A DNA stretch of 62,025 bases from a bacterium. Lineage in GTDB: Bacteria; Patescibacteriota; Minisyncoccia; Phycocordibacterales; UBA2100. The notes beneath the pieces were generated by a model. That model did not search any database and was not told the DNA's origin. It worked only from the letters and a program-made list of their open reading frames with translations. This document shows, piece after piece, positions 1 to 9,630 of the stretch. Where the stretch lies: assembly GCA_009924895.1 (NCBI GenBank), contig RFQR01000008.1, forward strand, positions 1 to 62,025, in the 5' to 3' direction. A program made the position numbers and the translations under genes. How positions within the stretch are numbered: position 1 is the stretch's first letter; each line of letters begins with the position of its first letter.

Positions 1-21
1 AAAGCCCTCGAGGGCTTTTTT
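1..21. terminator. Hairpin AAAGCCCTCGAGGGCTTTTTT, likely rho-independent terminator
   Basis: Perfect inverted repeat followed by a T run at the window start. Confidence 0.7.
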
Positions 22-40
22 GCTCAGCATGGGGTATATC

Positions 41-301
41 TTAGCTCAAATGCTTTGAAACAAGTTTCGTCATCTCAAACATTGATACTGTATCCTTTCC
101 ACCAAAGACTTTCTTAAGCTTGTCATCAGCGTTGATATTCCGCTTATTCTTCTGGTCCTGGAGACCGTGCTTCTTAATGTATGCCCAGAGACCCTTTACG
201 ACTTCTGAACGTGCCTTCGGACCCTCACCGACCACGGCTTCAAGGTCAGCGGTGAGGGTCATCGGTTTCATAAATGCTGAATTGGCTTTTGCCATACGCA
301 C
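41..301 (-). CDS. SWIB/MDM2 domain protein
   Basis: 86 aa; FMKPMTLTADLEAVVGEGPKARSEVVKGLWAYIKKHGLQDQKNKRNINADDKLKKVF is SWIB-like. Confidence 0.85.
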   Translation of the reverse strand: MRMAKANSAFMKPMTLTADLEAVVGEGPKARSEVVKGLWAYIKKHGLQDQKNKRNINADDKLKKVFGGKDTVSMFEMTKLVSKHLS

Positions 302-381
302 AAATTAATGATTATCTGCTATAGCATCAGTCTACCTGCCCGCCTCTTGAAGCGCCACCCCTCGTGGGGATAGCACCAGAC

Positions 382-410
382 TTGAGTTTTAGCACGCTCC
401 AGTGTATACA
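382..410 (+). promoter_or_regulatory. Sigma70-like promoter TTGAGT-N17-TATACA for small ORF 459..665
   Basis: -35/-10 with 17-bp spacer; SD GGAGAA before the ATG. Confidence 0.5.
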
Positions 411-458
411 ACTCACAGAAGTGCCGGTGTGCGGCATTTTATAGCGGAGAACTAAGAC

Positions 459-665
459 ATGAAACCATTCCCTCGCTGGTTCGTTGCAAGCACTGCCTCA
501 ATCATGCTGGTAAGTATCCTGTGCGGAATTGCCAGCCTAGTAAAATGGTGGCCAGAACTTCTTTTTACAAGTGCGCTTTTTGCCTTCATGTCGGGATTTG
601 CGCTCAAAATGGCCAATGATCGCTACCTCGCAATCCGGGAAGCAGATCGGTATGATGAGCCGTAA
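459..665 (+). CDS. Small two-TM hypothetical protein
   Basis: 68 aa hydrophobic ORF with SD and downstream hairpin AGAGGCGACGCCCGTCGCCTCTT. Confidence 0.6.
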   Translation: MKPFPRWFVASTASIMLVSILCGIASLVKWWPELLFTSALFAFMSGFALKMANDRYLAIREADRYDEP

Positions 666-750
666 AGTGCTACGAAGAGGCGACGCCCGTCGCCTCTTCT
701 ACTGTTTTTTGACTGATACTTTCTCCGCCACAGCGATTCGCTCGTGCCTG

Positions 751-1920
751 CTACGGCAGAAGCCCCCACATATTAGGGTCGGCACCTCCGTCAATCTTAA
801 ACACCGCAACACCACGTATACCCAATTTTTTTGCAAGCGCCACTTTGTCTGCAATTGCCTGCGCATCAGACCACCATAGCAGCCGAAATGGTGTTGTCGT
901 GGAAAACGAGCCCTCGCCAGTGGCACTTGAGGTCGATACCGCTGTTCCCGTAGTCGTATCAAGGCTGTCTGCAGAGGACACGGCGCTCTTTGGCGTATAC
1001 ACAAACGAAAGCTCTCCTGCCTGATTGCGCGTAGGAGGAATATTCAGTGAGGCAGTAAGATCAACCGCATAACGTGGGTTAAATGACCACAGTCGGTCAT
1101 ACTCGTATCCTCCGTTTGTAAACGGTGTTACTTCATACTCGCTACCATATGTCGGTATTCCCATCACCAATTTCTTTTTGGGGATGTCAGCGAGCGCGAG
1201 TTTCATCACTTTTTCTACCCATTTGATGTCTGCATTTGGCATGTACGGACCGAGCGCATCAGCGTTGAGTTTTACATCAATTGTTCCTTGATCATACGTC
1301 ATGATACGCACGCGATCGCACCATTTTGCAATCTGTTTGAAGTCGTTTGCATAGTTGGTTGCATCTTTTGGTATCTTTTTTGTGTAGCGGGATGAAACCG
1401 GGGTGCGCGCCTCTATGGTACACATGAGCCACTTTTTACTACCAAGCCGTGTCTGTAGGCCTTGCAAAAAAAGCGAAAAGTATGGTCTCGTCTCAGCTCG
1501 CTTGTTCTCAAAATCAATATCAATGCCGTCCCAATTTTTTTCTCGCACCAACATCGCAATTTCGTCAGCAAGTGCGCGACGCGTTTTTGCATTTGAAAGG
1601 ATGCGATGAATAGCAGCACCATCACTCCAGGCAACCGTCGGGATAAAGCGCACCTTTTGAGAACGAGACGTGATCGCCAAGGTTGCCCATGGTTCACCGT
1701 CAAAGAGTTGCGTCTTTGCAATCGTACCGTCAGACTTTACGGTATACGAAAAGGGGTTTACTTCGGTAAAAAGTGGTAGGTGTGCGAGGGCCTCGGCGGT
1801 TCCGGTTGCACTGCGCCAGGTCGGTATCCACCCCGAGACCTCAAACGCGCGGCTCTGTGCGAGGACCGGTGAGCTTAAAGCCAAAAAAGCAAGAAAAAAC
1901 GCCATTAAAAAACGATTCAT
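751..1920 (-). CDS. Secreted glycoside hydrolase family 18-like protein
   Basis: Signal peptide; NWDGIDIDFENK catalytic-type motif. Confidence 0.85.
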   Translation of the reverse strand: MNRFLMAFFLAFLALSSPVLAQSRAFEVSGWIPTWRSATGTAEALAHLPLFTEVNPFSYTVKSDGTIAKTQLFDGEPWATLAITSRSQKVRFIPTVAWSDGAAIHRILSNAKTRRALADEIAMLVREKNWDGIDIDFENKRAETRPYFSLFLQGLQTRLGSKKWLMCTIEARTPVSSRYTKKIPKDATNYANDFKQIAKWCDRVRIMTYDQGTIDVKLNADALGPYMPNADIKWVEKVMKLALADIPKKKLVMGIPTYGSEYEVTPFTNGGYEYDRLWSFNPRYAVDLTASLNIPPTRNQAGELSFVYTPKSAVSSADSLDTTTGTAVSTSSATGEGSFSTTTPFRLLWWSDAQAIADKVALAKKLGIRGVAVFKIDGGADPNMWGLLP

Positions 1921-2021
1921 ATAATTCAGTATAGCATAAAGAGGAGGGGGTATTGCATTTTTATCAGGATAGTGTATAATGTTATTGTTTTACCAAGTAG
2001 GAGTCAGTTAACCACATCATC

Positions 2022-3410
2022 ATGAAAAAAATCACCTTAATCAGTTTCTTGTCTGCACTTGTCCTCGGTGTAGCGACATCGCCCGCCATGGCACAGACCT
2101 ATAGCGGCATTCCGACAGTCGGAACCTGTACGACGATTACGAGCACCCTTTCCAAAGGCTCTCGCGGATCAGACGTTCTCACGCTTCAGAGCTTTTTGGT
2201 TAATCAAAACTATGCAGGTGGTGGATCATGGATGGTTACTGGCTATTTTGGTGATGCGACGAAAGTTGCAGTGCAGAACTTCCAAGGTGCACAGGGACTG
2301 CCAAGCACTGGTATCGTTGATGCGGCAACTCGCGATGCGATTTCGCGCGTCTCGTGTGGCGGTGTAAGTTACCTTCCTACCCCAACACTCCCCACCCCCT
2401 ACTTCCCAATCCAGTATCCTCAATACCCTTATAATCCAGGGTACAACAACCCGCAGTACTTTCCCGCTTGTGGCACGACTAACTTCCCATGCGCCACAGT
2501 ACCGATTGCGCTCTACTCTGTTGCACCAAACGCTGGTGCCGTTGGTTCAAACGTAACTATCTATGGCCAGGGCTTCTCAACGACGGGTAATACCGTGCGA
2601 TTTGGGACGGGTATCATCACAAACCTCTCATCTCCTGATGGTCGCTCAATTTCCTTCACCATTCCTGCAAACTTGACTGGTTATGGCTCACAAGTAGTCT
2701 CAATCGGTTCTTACGATGTTTCGGTCTCAAACTCATCTGGTCAGGTTAGTAACCTTCTCTCCTTCTACGTAAGTAGTCTTGGCACCGCTTCACAGCCAGT
2801 CATCAACAGTATCTCGGGTCCTACGTCACTTGCTGTAGGTGTTCAGGGTACGTGGAATGTCTCGTTCTACAATCCATCATCGCAGTATGCTTCGGTCTCG
2901 ATTCGCTGGGGTGACGAGTACTTGTATCAGTACAGTCAGGCGCAGGCAGCACAGAGTATCTATGGCGCGGGTTCACAGCAGACGAGTTTTTCACACATCT
3001 ACCCGCAGGCGGGCACCTACACCATCACGGTGACAGTCACCAACTCAAACGGCGTATCCAATACGATGTCAACAACGGTGAACGTTGGTAACTCGACCGG
3101 CACGGGCTCGGTGTACTTGAACTCACTGTCTCCGACTTCAGGCTCCTTAGGAACACTGGTTATTCTTACCGGCTCTGGCTTTACGGCTGACAACACCATT
3201 CGCTTCGGCGCAGGTGGCGTACAACACGCATACTCTGCAAATGGGAACCAGCTCTACTTCACTATTCCTTCGTACATCTCAGCATGTGATGTGCAAACGA
3301 GTGGGTACTGTAACTTCAATCCCGTGCGAGTTGTCCCTGGTTCGTATACCATCTATGTAACGAATGCCAATGGCACGACCCAAGGTCTCTCCTTCACGGT
3401 CACAAACTAG
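2022..3410 (+). CDS. Secreted surface protein: peptidoglycan-binding_1, IPT/TIG and PKD-like repeats
   Basis: Signal peptide; LSKGSRGSDVLTLQSFLV...GYFGDATKVAVQNFQ; two TIG-like repeats; PKD-like FSHIYPQAGTYTITVTVTNSNG. Confidence 0.8.
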   Translation: MKKITLISFLSALVLGVATSPAMAQTYSGIPTVGTCTTITSTLSKGSRGSDVLTLQSFLVNQNYAGGGSWMVTGYFGDATKVAVQNFQGAQGLPSTGIVDAATRDAISRVSCGGVSYLPTPTLPTPYFPIQYPQYPYNPGYNNPQYFPACGTTNFPCATVPIALYSVAPNAGAVGSNVTIYGQGFSTTGNTVRFGTGIITNLSSPDGRSISFTIPANLTGYGSQVVSIGSYDVSVSNSSGQVSNLLSFYVSSLGTASQPVINSISGPTSLAVGVQGTWNVSFYNPSSQYASVSIRWGDEYLYQYSQAQAAQSIYGAGSQQTSFSHIYPQAGTYTITVTVTNSNGVSNTMSTTVNVGNSTGTGSVYLNSLSPTSGSLGTLVILTGSGFTADNTIRFGAGGVQHAYSANGNQLYFTIPSYISACDVQTSGYCNFNPVRVVPGSYTIYVTNANGTTQGLSFTVTN

Positions 3411-3431
3411 CAACCACTTGTGAGAGGCCAC

Positions 3432-3457
3432 AACAACCGCCCTTTCGGGCGGTTGTT
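3432..3457. terminator. Hairpin AACAACCGCCC-TTTC-GGGCGGTTGTT
   Basis: Perfect inverted repeat between convergent genes. Confidence 0.75.
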
Positions 3458-3491
3458 TGGCATTGTAGACACCACACTCGCACGTACATTG

Positions 3492-3980
3492 TCAGCTCGC
3501 ACTTGTAGACCTTTTTGCCTTCTCAACTTCGTAGATACGGTCACGAAGCTCGGTCGATGAGTACGTGTGCGAACGAGAATTAAAATAGACGCGTATCGGT
3601 AAGTCGTAACCGGTATACTGCTTTCCTTTCCAGTCTGCACCGATGATGCGGATGTCGGGCTTCAAGCGTTTGAGGAGTCGGTAGAGGTCAGCTTCTGATT
3701 TGTAGGTGACTACTTTGTCGATGTACTTGATGGCTTCGAGGATTATTGTGCGCTCTTTGAGCGACATGATGGGTCTGTTTTTTGCGGGACGATCGAGCGA
3801 CGGATCATCTTGCAGGAGGACAACGAGCTGGTCACACTTTCGCTTGGCTTCCTTAAACATGAGCATGTGCCCAGCATGACAGAGGTCGAATGCTCCTGCA
3901 GTTACACCAATTTTTTTCTTGTTTTTCACGTGCCAACCATACCAGATTGAAGTCTCCAGTTGTACTTGATATATATTCAA
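3492..3980 (-). CDS. Cytidylyltransferase-like (nucleotidyltransferase) protein
   Basis: GVTAGAFDLCHAGHMLMFKEAK nucleotidyltransferase HxGH-type motif; start codon uncertain. Confidence 0.8.
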   Translation of the reverse strand: MNIYQVQLETSIWYGWHVKNKKKIGVTAGAFDLCHAGHMLMFKEAKRKCDQLVVLLQDDPSLDRPAKNRPIMSLKERTIILEAIKYIDKVVTYKSEADLYRLLKRLKPDIRIIGADWKGKQYTGYDLPIRVYFNSRSHTYSSTELRDRIYEVEKAKRSTSAS

Positions 3981-4103
3981 TATTGTGATATTATAATACT
4001 AATTGGGTTGTGTTACTGGACGCCACCAGAGCTGACTTTTGGAAAAGCGAGAGCGGATGCGGGCCTGGGAAGCTGAGCCCTTCCGCGTATCTCCTCAGTA
4101 CAA

Positions 4104-5315
4104 TCAGTGACGAGAAATGACCGCGAGCCGATCATATTTCACTTTTCGTTCCGGCTTCCGCAATGCACCAGCTTTGAGTCCGAAGGCACCAAAGGCAAAG
4201 GCGAGGTCTGCTACAAAATCATCCATAGTTTCCCCACTGCGGTGACTCACAATGCAGTCGATGTTGTTTGCGCGGGCAAGCTTCATCGTCGCCAAGGTCT
4301 CGGTAAGAGTTCCAATTTGGTTCGGCTTAATAATCAAGGCACTTATTGCTTCAGCATCGATTGCCATCTGGAGTCTTTTTACATTGGTGACCGTTAGGTC
4401 ATCACCGACAATTTTTGTCGGAAGTTCCTTTTTGAGATAGGCAAAATCAGCAAAGGCTTCCTCGTAAAACGGGTCTTCAATAGAAAGAATTGGAAAATCA
4501 GCAATCAGTCTGCGATAGAGTGACGTCATGGAATGCGAGTCATGCGCTTTCCCATCGACTGCATAGACACCGTTGTCATAAAATGACGTCGCAGCGACAT
4601 CGATTGCAATATCCACTTTCCCTTCAAACCCTGCTTGCGCTATTGCCTGCACGAGGAGCTCAAACGGCACGGTGTATCCCGCAGCTGGCATCACATATCC
4701 GCCTTCGTCACCCATCGAGCGAGCGGTTTCTTCACCGTAGTTGGTGCGGAGGATTTCTTCGAGAGCGCCTGATATTTTCTGTGCACAAAGGAGCGCTTCT
4801 GCAACAGAATCCATGCGTGGAACCAGCATATGTTCTTGAAACGCAATCGGTGAATGGGCGTGTTTGCCGCCATTAATATAGTTGAGATACAAAAGTGGCG
4901 TTTTGCGTGATGTTGGAATCGTTTCGAGTGTACGCAAGTACGTGTATAGTTCTTGTCCTGACGCGATCGCTGCACAGCGCGCCGTAGCGAGACTCACGCC
5001 GAGTATGGTGTTGCCACCGAGATTCTTCTTTTGCTCGGTGCCGTCAAGTTCGCACATTTTTACATCAACCGCCGCTTGGCCGCCTACATCCATACCGATT
5101 AACGCCGGGGCAATAACCGTATCAATTTTTTCAAGTGCGAGTGACATGCCGCCTTCATGATCGCGTAGTTCGCATGCTTCCCACACACCTGTCGATGCGC
5201 CAGAAGGCATCGCAAAAGAGCCTGAGAAACTTCCTGCTTCTACCGTGACTTCGAGTGTGGGCTTTTGGCGAGAGTCGGCTATTTCTCTCGCATGAATGGT
5301 GGTAATTTTGTTCAT
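4104..5315 (-). CDS. eno: Enolase
   Basis: Full-length; SGASTGVWEACELRD, GDDLTVTN, KPNQIGTLTETL, SHRSGETMD. Confidence 0.95.
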   Translation of the reverse strand: MNKITTIHAREIADSRQKPTLEVTVEAGSFSGSFAMPSGASTGVWEACELRDHEGGMSLALEKIDTVIAPALIGMDVGGQAAVDVKMCELDGTEQKKNLGGNTILGVSLATARCAAIASGQELYTYLRTLETIPTSRKTPLLYLNYINGGKHAHSPIAFQEHMLVPRMDSVAEALLCAQKISGALEEILRTNYGEETARSMGDEGGYVMPAAGYTVPFELLVQAIAQAGFEGKVDIAIDVAATSFYDNGVYAVDGKAHDSHSMTSLYRRLIADFPILSIEDPFYEEAFADFAYLKKELPTKIVGDDLTVTNVKRLQMAIDAEAISALIIKPNQIGTLTETLATMKLARANNIDCIVSHRSGETMDDFVADLAFAFGAFGLKAGALRKPERKVKYDRLAVISRH

Positions 5316-5317
5316 AC

Positions 5318-6310
5318 TTACAGCGTGTTAGATGGTGTACCTGCGATGGCGTTTTGGATGTTTTTTACTGACACAGTGAGAATCTCTTCATATGCTTCTC
5401 GTGAGAAGAATGCGATATGAGGTGTCACCAAGACTCGTGGATTATCGATGAGCTCACGGTCGCGAATCAGTGTCTGCAAGACTTCCGGTGGCGCGTTGGT
5501 TACCGTGCGTTGTTCATCTTTAAGTTCGCGCTCAGCTTCGAGCACGTCGAGCCCCGCACCTGCCACCGTGCCATACTCAAGCGCATCGCAGAGGGCTTGA
5601 GTGTCGACGAGTTCGCCTCGTGCCGTGTTGATAAGATAGACACCGTGCTTCATCTGAGTGAACTGATCTTTCCCGATGATGTGTTTATTTTCTTTGGTAT
5701 ACGGTACGTGGAGCGTGATAATGTCTGATTGTCTTATTAAATCATCAAATGCAACATATTTTGTGTGTTCATTTTCAATTTCATGCGCAGGAAATGGGTC
5801 GTGCATAAGAATCGACATACCAAAACCTTGTGCGATGCGTACGACACTTTTTCCGATTGCGCCTGTACCGATGACACCTAACGTCTTTCCGAAAAGATTA
5901 ATGCCTTCAAAAGGCGCAGTGGTCATACTTCCCTTATCTCGTACTTGCTGGACGGCTTCGGGAACTTTTCGCGACAGTGCCAGAATGAGTGCAAAGGTAA
6001 ACTCCGCCACCGTATGTGTGCCATAGCGCGGGACGTTGCACACCGTAATTCCCTTGTGCTTTGCATACTCAACGGCAATGTGATCAAAACCCGTTGATCG
6101 CGTCGCAATACACCTCAAGTGTGGCAAAGCGTCGACACTATCCTCCTTAAAGGTCGAAGCGGTGAAGATAGACACAATTTCAGCATCAGGATGCGCGGTC
6201 AGGTCATCACTTTTTGGTGAATGCTCGAAAAAAACAAGCTCATGTTCTGGAAAGGCCGCTGAAAATATCTGGCGTGTTTTTGCATCTGCATCAAAGATAA
6301 GTAGTTTCAT
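5318..6310 (-). CDS. D-2-hydroxyacid dehydrogenase (D-lactate dehydrogenase-like)
   Basis: GVIGTGAIGKSVVRIAQGFG Rossmann motif; NTARGELVD; start placed at 6310 because TATACT lies 6 nt upstream. Confidence 0.9.
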   Translation of the reverse strand: MKLLIFDADAKTRQIFSAAFPEHELVFFEHSPKSDDLTAHPDAEIVSIFTASTFKEDSVDALPHLRCIATRSTGFDHIAVEYAKHKGITVCNVPRYGTHTVAEFTFALILALSRKVPEAVQQVRDKGSMTTAPFEGINLFGKTLGVIGTGAIGKSVVRIAQGFGMSILMHDPFPAHEIENEHTKYVAFDDLIRQSDIITLHVPYTKENKHIIGKDQFTQMKHGVYLINTARGELVDTQALCDALEYGTVAGAGLDVLEAERELKDEQRTVTNAPPEVLQTLIRDRELIDNPRVLVTPHIAFFSREAYEEILTVSVKNIQNAIAGTPSNTL

Positions 6311-6476
6311 GATTTTAGTATACACGGTTAGTATGCTCCTGGCTTGTTCATAACCTTTTCGAAGTGAGTAAAGAGCAAAAAAACTCGTTTTGGTGATCTC
6401 GCATTACACAATCAACAAGTGGGTTGGGCCAGCGGCTTACTACCGGGTATAGCAGAAGTGATGCTATGCTATTCAT

Positions 6477-7106
6477 ATGGCAAAACTCATCGTTGCTCGA
6501 CATCACGAGTCAGAATGGAACAAAAAAGGTTTATGGACAGGGAACCGTGACAGTCATCTTACCGAGTATGGATTCAAAAAGTCATGCGAAATGGGTGAAC
6601 TTATTCGCGACATTCACATTGACCGTGCGTTTGCGTCGATGCAGGTGCGCTCGATAGAAACGCTCTCATGCATGCTTGAAACCTTGAACCTCATCCACGT
6701 ACCAACAGTCCACTCGAGCAGCATAAACGAGCGCGACTACGGGGACTACACGGGAAAGAATAAGTGGGAAATGCAGCAGCTTATCGGGCACGAGCAGTGG
6801 GAGAAAGTGCGACGCGAATGGGACTGTCCTGTTCCCAACGGCGAAACTTTAAAAATGGTTTTTGCACGCGTTGTGCCGTTTTATGAAGAGTCAATTTTAC
6901 CTCTTTTGAAGGGAGGAAACAATGTTCTTATTGTCTCTCACGGTAATGCAATACGCGCTCTTATGAAGCACTTAGAGCACATCCCTGATGAAGCGGTAAA
7001 AGATATCGAGATGCTCTTTGGCGGTATTCTCATTTATGATATCGCCGAAGACGGTTCAGTCACCCATAAAGAAATGCGGCAGGTCGAGTCTGACGTGCAT
7101 GCATGA
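6477..7106 (+). CDS. 2,3-bisphosphoglycerate-dependent phosphoglycerate mutase-type histidine phosphatase
   Basis: VARHHESEWNKKGLWTG; NERDYGDYTGKNK; VSHGNAIRALMKHLE. Confidence 0.9.
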   Translation: MAKLIVARHHESEWNKKGLWTGNRDSHLTEYGFKKSCEMGELIRDIHIDRAFASMQVRSIETLSCMLETLNLIHVPTVHSSSINERDYGDYTGKNKWEMQQLIGHEQWEKVRREWDCPVPNGETLKMVFARVVPFYEESILPLLKGGNNVLIVSHGNAIRALMKHLEHIPDEAVKDIEMLFGGILIYDIAEDGSVTHKEMRQVESDVHA

Positions 7107-7119
7107 TATACTCCCCGCT

Positions 7120-7878
7120 ATGCAATCGGCCCTCTCCATTGTCGACCTCAAAAAGACGTATAAAACCGGCCTTCAAGCACTCAAAGGTGTCTCGCTCGAG
7201 ATTCCTGCCGGTGATTTTTTTGCACTCCTTGGACCTAATGGTGCAGGAAAGACGACCCTCATTAGCATAACCGCGGGCCTTACCACTAAAACAAGTGGTA
7301 CCGTATCGGTTTTTGGTCATAATATCGAAACCGAACCCGAGGGGGCAAAAGCCCAGATTGGACTGGTGGGGCAAGAAATTAACTTTAACCCCTTTGAGAA
7401 GCCGATTGATATTGTAACTAATCAGGGCGGTTACTATGGTATGTCCCGCTCTCGCGCTCTCCCCCGCGCTGAGCAGCTCCTTAGTGATCTGGGGCTTGGT
7501 GACAAAATGCATGGCAAGGCGATGGAACTCTCCGGTGGCATGAAACGCCGCCTTATGATCGCACGCGCCCTCGTCCATACGCCGCGTTTTTTGATTCTTG
7601 ACGAACCGACGGCAGGTGTCGATGTTGAGTTGCGCCGCGGCATGTGGGACTATCTCAAAAAACTTACGTCAGAAGGACTCACTATTCTCCTTACAACACA
7701 CTATCTTGAAGAAGCAGAACAACTTGCAAAGCACGTCGCTATCATCAACAAGGGAGAGATAGTTGTAAACGGGACGATGCAGGGTATTCTTGCACAGCAC
7801 GGTGACGGAGAAGGAAAAGATGAATACGGCGCAGGCCAACTTGAGCGCGTCTTTTTGAAACTCACTTCTCATAAATAG
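7120..7878 (+). CDS. ABC transporter ATP-binding protein
   Basis: Walker A GPNGAGKTT; LSGGMKRRLMIARAL; Walker B LILDEPTAGVD; start at 7120 with TATACT 7 nt upstream. Confidence 0.95.
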   Translation: MQSALSIVDLKKTYKTGLQALKGVSLEIPAGDFFALLGPNGAGKTTLISITAGLTTKTSGTVSVFGHNIETEPEGAKAQIGLVGQEINFNPFEKPIDIVTNQGGYYGMSRSRALPRAEQLLSDLGLGDKMHGKAMELSGGMKRRLMIARALVHTPRFLILDEPTAGVDVELRRGMWDYLKKLTSEGLTILLTTHYLEEAEQLAKHVAIINKGEIVVNGTMQGILAQHGDGEGKDEYGAGQLERVFLKLTSHK

Positions 7879-7879
7879 T

Positions 7880-8662
7880 ATGACAGCGCACCAAAAATGG
7901 ATCGCATTCTATACGATGATTCGCAAGGACGTTATTCGCATGTTTCGAATTTGGGTCCAGACATTTCTGCCCAGCGTTATCACTTCGACACTCTATTTTC
8001 TCGTGTTTGGTACCGTGCTTGGGTCTCGTATCGGGCAAATGCAGGGGGTTGATTACATGCAATTTGTAGTCCCCGGGCTCGTCATGCTTGCAATTGTCAC
8101 GACCTCGTATGCAAATACTTCTTTCATGTTCTTCTCCTCAAAGTTTTTTGCACGCTCAATTGACGAGCTGCTCGTCTCCCCGATGCCCCCGTGGCTTCTT
8201 ATCGCCGGATTTATTGGCGGTGGCGTAGTACGCGGAATCGTTGTCGGTGCGCTCGTCCTTACCGTGTCTTTGTTTTTCACTGGTCTTATACTCACCTTCC
8301 ACAATGCACTTATCGTGTTGGGCTTTGGTATTCTCACCGCACTCATTTTCTCGCTTGCGGGTCTCGTTAATGGCGTCTATGCAAAATCAATAGATGGTAT
8401 AAACATTGTCCCGACGTTTGTTCTCACCCCTCTCGTATATCTCGGCGGTATTTTTTATTCTATCCACACGCTTCCTGCGTGGTGGCAGTACATCACCTAT
8501 GCAAACCCGCTCTTCTATCTCATTAATGGTTTTCGCTATGGTTTTCTCGGTATGAGTGATATCTCACTCTGGCTTTCGTGTGCTGTCCTTTCTGCAATAG
8601 CGATAGTACTTATTGGTATCAACTGGTACTTGATTCGCACCGGACTCGGGCTCAAACAGTAG
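7880..8662 (+). CDS. ABC-2 type transporter permease
   Basis: 260 aa polytopic protein directly downstream of the ATPase. Confidence 0.9.
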   Translation: MTAHQKWIAFYTMIRKDVIRMFRIWVQTFLPSVITSTLYFLVFGTVLGSRIGQMQGVDYMQFVVPGLVMLAIVTTSYANTSFMFFSSKFFARSIDELLVSPMPPWLLIAGFIGGGVVRGIVVGALVLTVSLFFTGLILTFHNALIVLGFGILTALIFSLAGLVNGVYAKSIDGINIVPTFVLTPLVYLGGIFYSIHTLPAWWQYITYANPLFYLINGFRYGFLGMSDISLWLSCAVLSAIAIVLIGINWYLIRTGLGLKQ

Positions 8663-8695
8663 GTCCCGCGAGTTTCCTCGCGAGACCTTTGTGCA

Positions 8696-9457
8696 TCACC
8701 CAGTCGCAATTGCGTGTGGTGGGATCCATCTGAACAGCCGCACCCGATCAGCGGCCTCCTGGTACCGCTTGCTAATCTCTTCTGGCGGTGCGCCATCTCG
8801 GTACGGCTGCTTGTCGAGATGTGAGCCATACGGGCTTACGAGACGCCACGAGTCTGGATCAATGACATCGGCAACGACAAGCCTGCCTTCAGGTGTCACA
8901 CCAAATTCAACCTTGAGGTCGATCAAGTTACAGTTTTGGAGTAAGAACGCTCGTGCCAAGATGAACATAGCTTTCCGAATGATGGTGTTCATTTCGGAGA
9001 AATAGGAAAGCTCTTCTTCACGAAAAACACCTTCGACATTGACTCGATTTTCAACCGTATCATTCTCGGATGCTCGTGTGACGGAGACACTGTTTGGATA
9101 CTGAGAGACGATGAGCGGATCATCGCTAGAAACAGTGATGCCTCGAAACTGTTTCTCCGTTGTCTTCAAGTAGAATTCGACGACAGGAGGATCAAACACC
9201 GTGCCCGGTGTAAGCGCAGGCAGTCGCTTACAAATAGAACCCGCTGCCTCGCGACGAATGACCACCTCAAACGGCAGCATACTGCAGTGCTCTGCGATGA
9301 ACGTGTTTCGTAAACCACGGTCCATGAAGGCGACAGGGATACCGAACCTGCTCAAGAGCAAAAACACTTCACAGGTCACAGAGTTACAAAGGGCGCCTTT
9401 GCCTGGAATAATATCATGTCGTTTTCCATCACCTGCGGTGATGTCGTTTTTTGACAT
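8696..9457 (-). CDS. purC: Phosphoribosylaminoimidazole-succinocarboxamide (SAICAR) synthase-like
   Basis: GDGKRHDIIPGKGALCNSVT; CSMLPFEVVIRREAAGSICKR; LIDLKVEFGVTPEGRLVVADVIDPDSWRL. Confidence 0.85.
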   Translation of the reverse strand: MSKNDITAGDGKRHDIIPGKGALCNSVTCEVFLLLSRFGIPVAFMDRGLRNTFIAEHCSMLPFEVVIRREAAGSICKRLPALTPGTVFDPPVVEFYLKTTEKQFRGITVSSDDPLIVSQYPNSVSVTRASENDTVENRVNVEGVFREEELSYFSEMNTIIRKAMFILARAFLLQNCNLIDLKVEFGVTPEGRLVVADVIDPDSWRLVSPYGSHLDKQPYRDGAPPEEISKRYQEAADRVRLFRWIPPHAIATG

Positions 9458-9630
9458 AATCTCAACACAACTGTCATTAATTGCGTGGATTATTTTGGGT
9501 TTTGCCTTGAGAGATAATCATCACTTTTCTCCGTGATTATCATGCCACTGCGGCATGATTCTAATGGCACTGTACTGCATGTGTGCCCCGAGTGCTACCC
9601 TCTCCTATACGCATCTAGTATGATGCTCAT

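Noticed and set aside
3985-4103. Possible tRNA or structured RNA between the nucleotidyltransferase gene and enolase
   Set aside because: No tRNA cloverleaf, anticodon arm or T-loop could be traced; only short stems are visible, so evidence is insufficient
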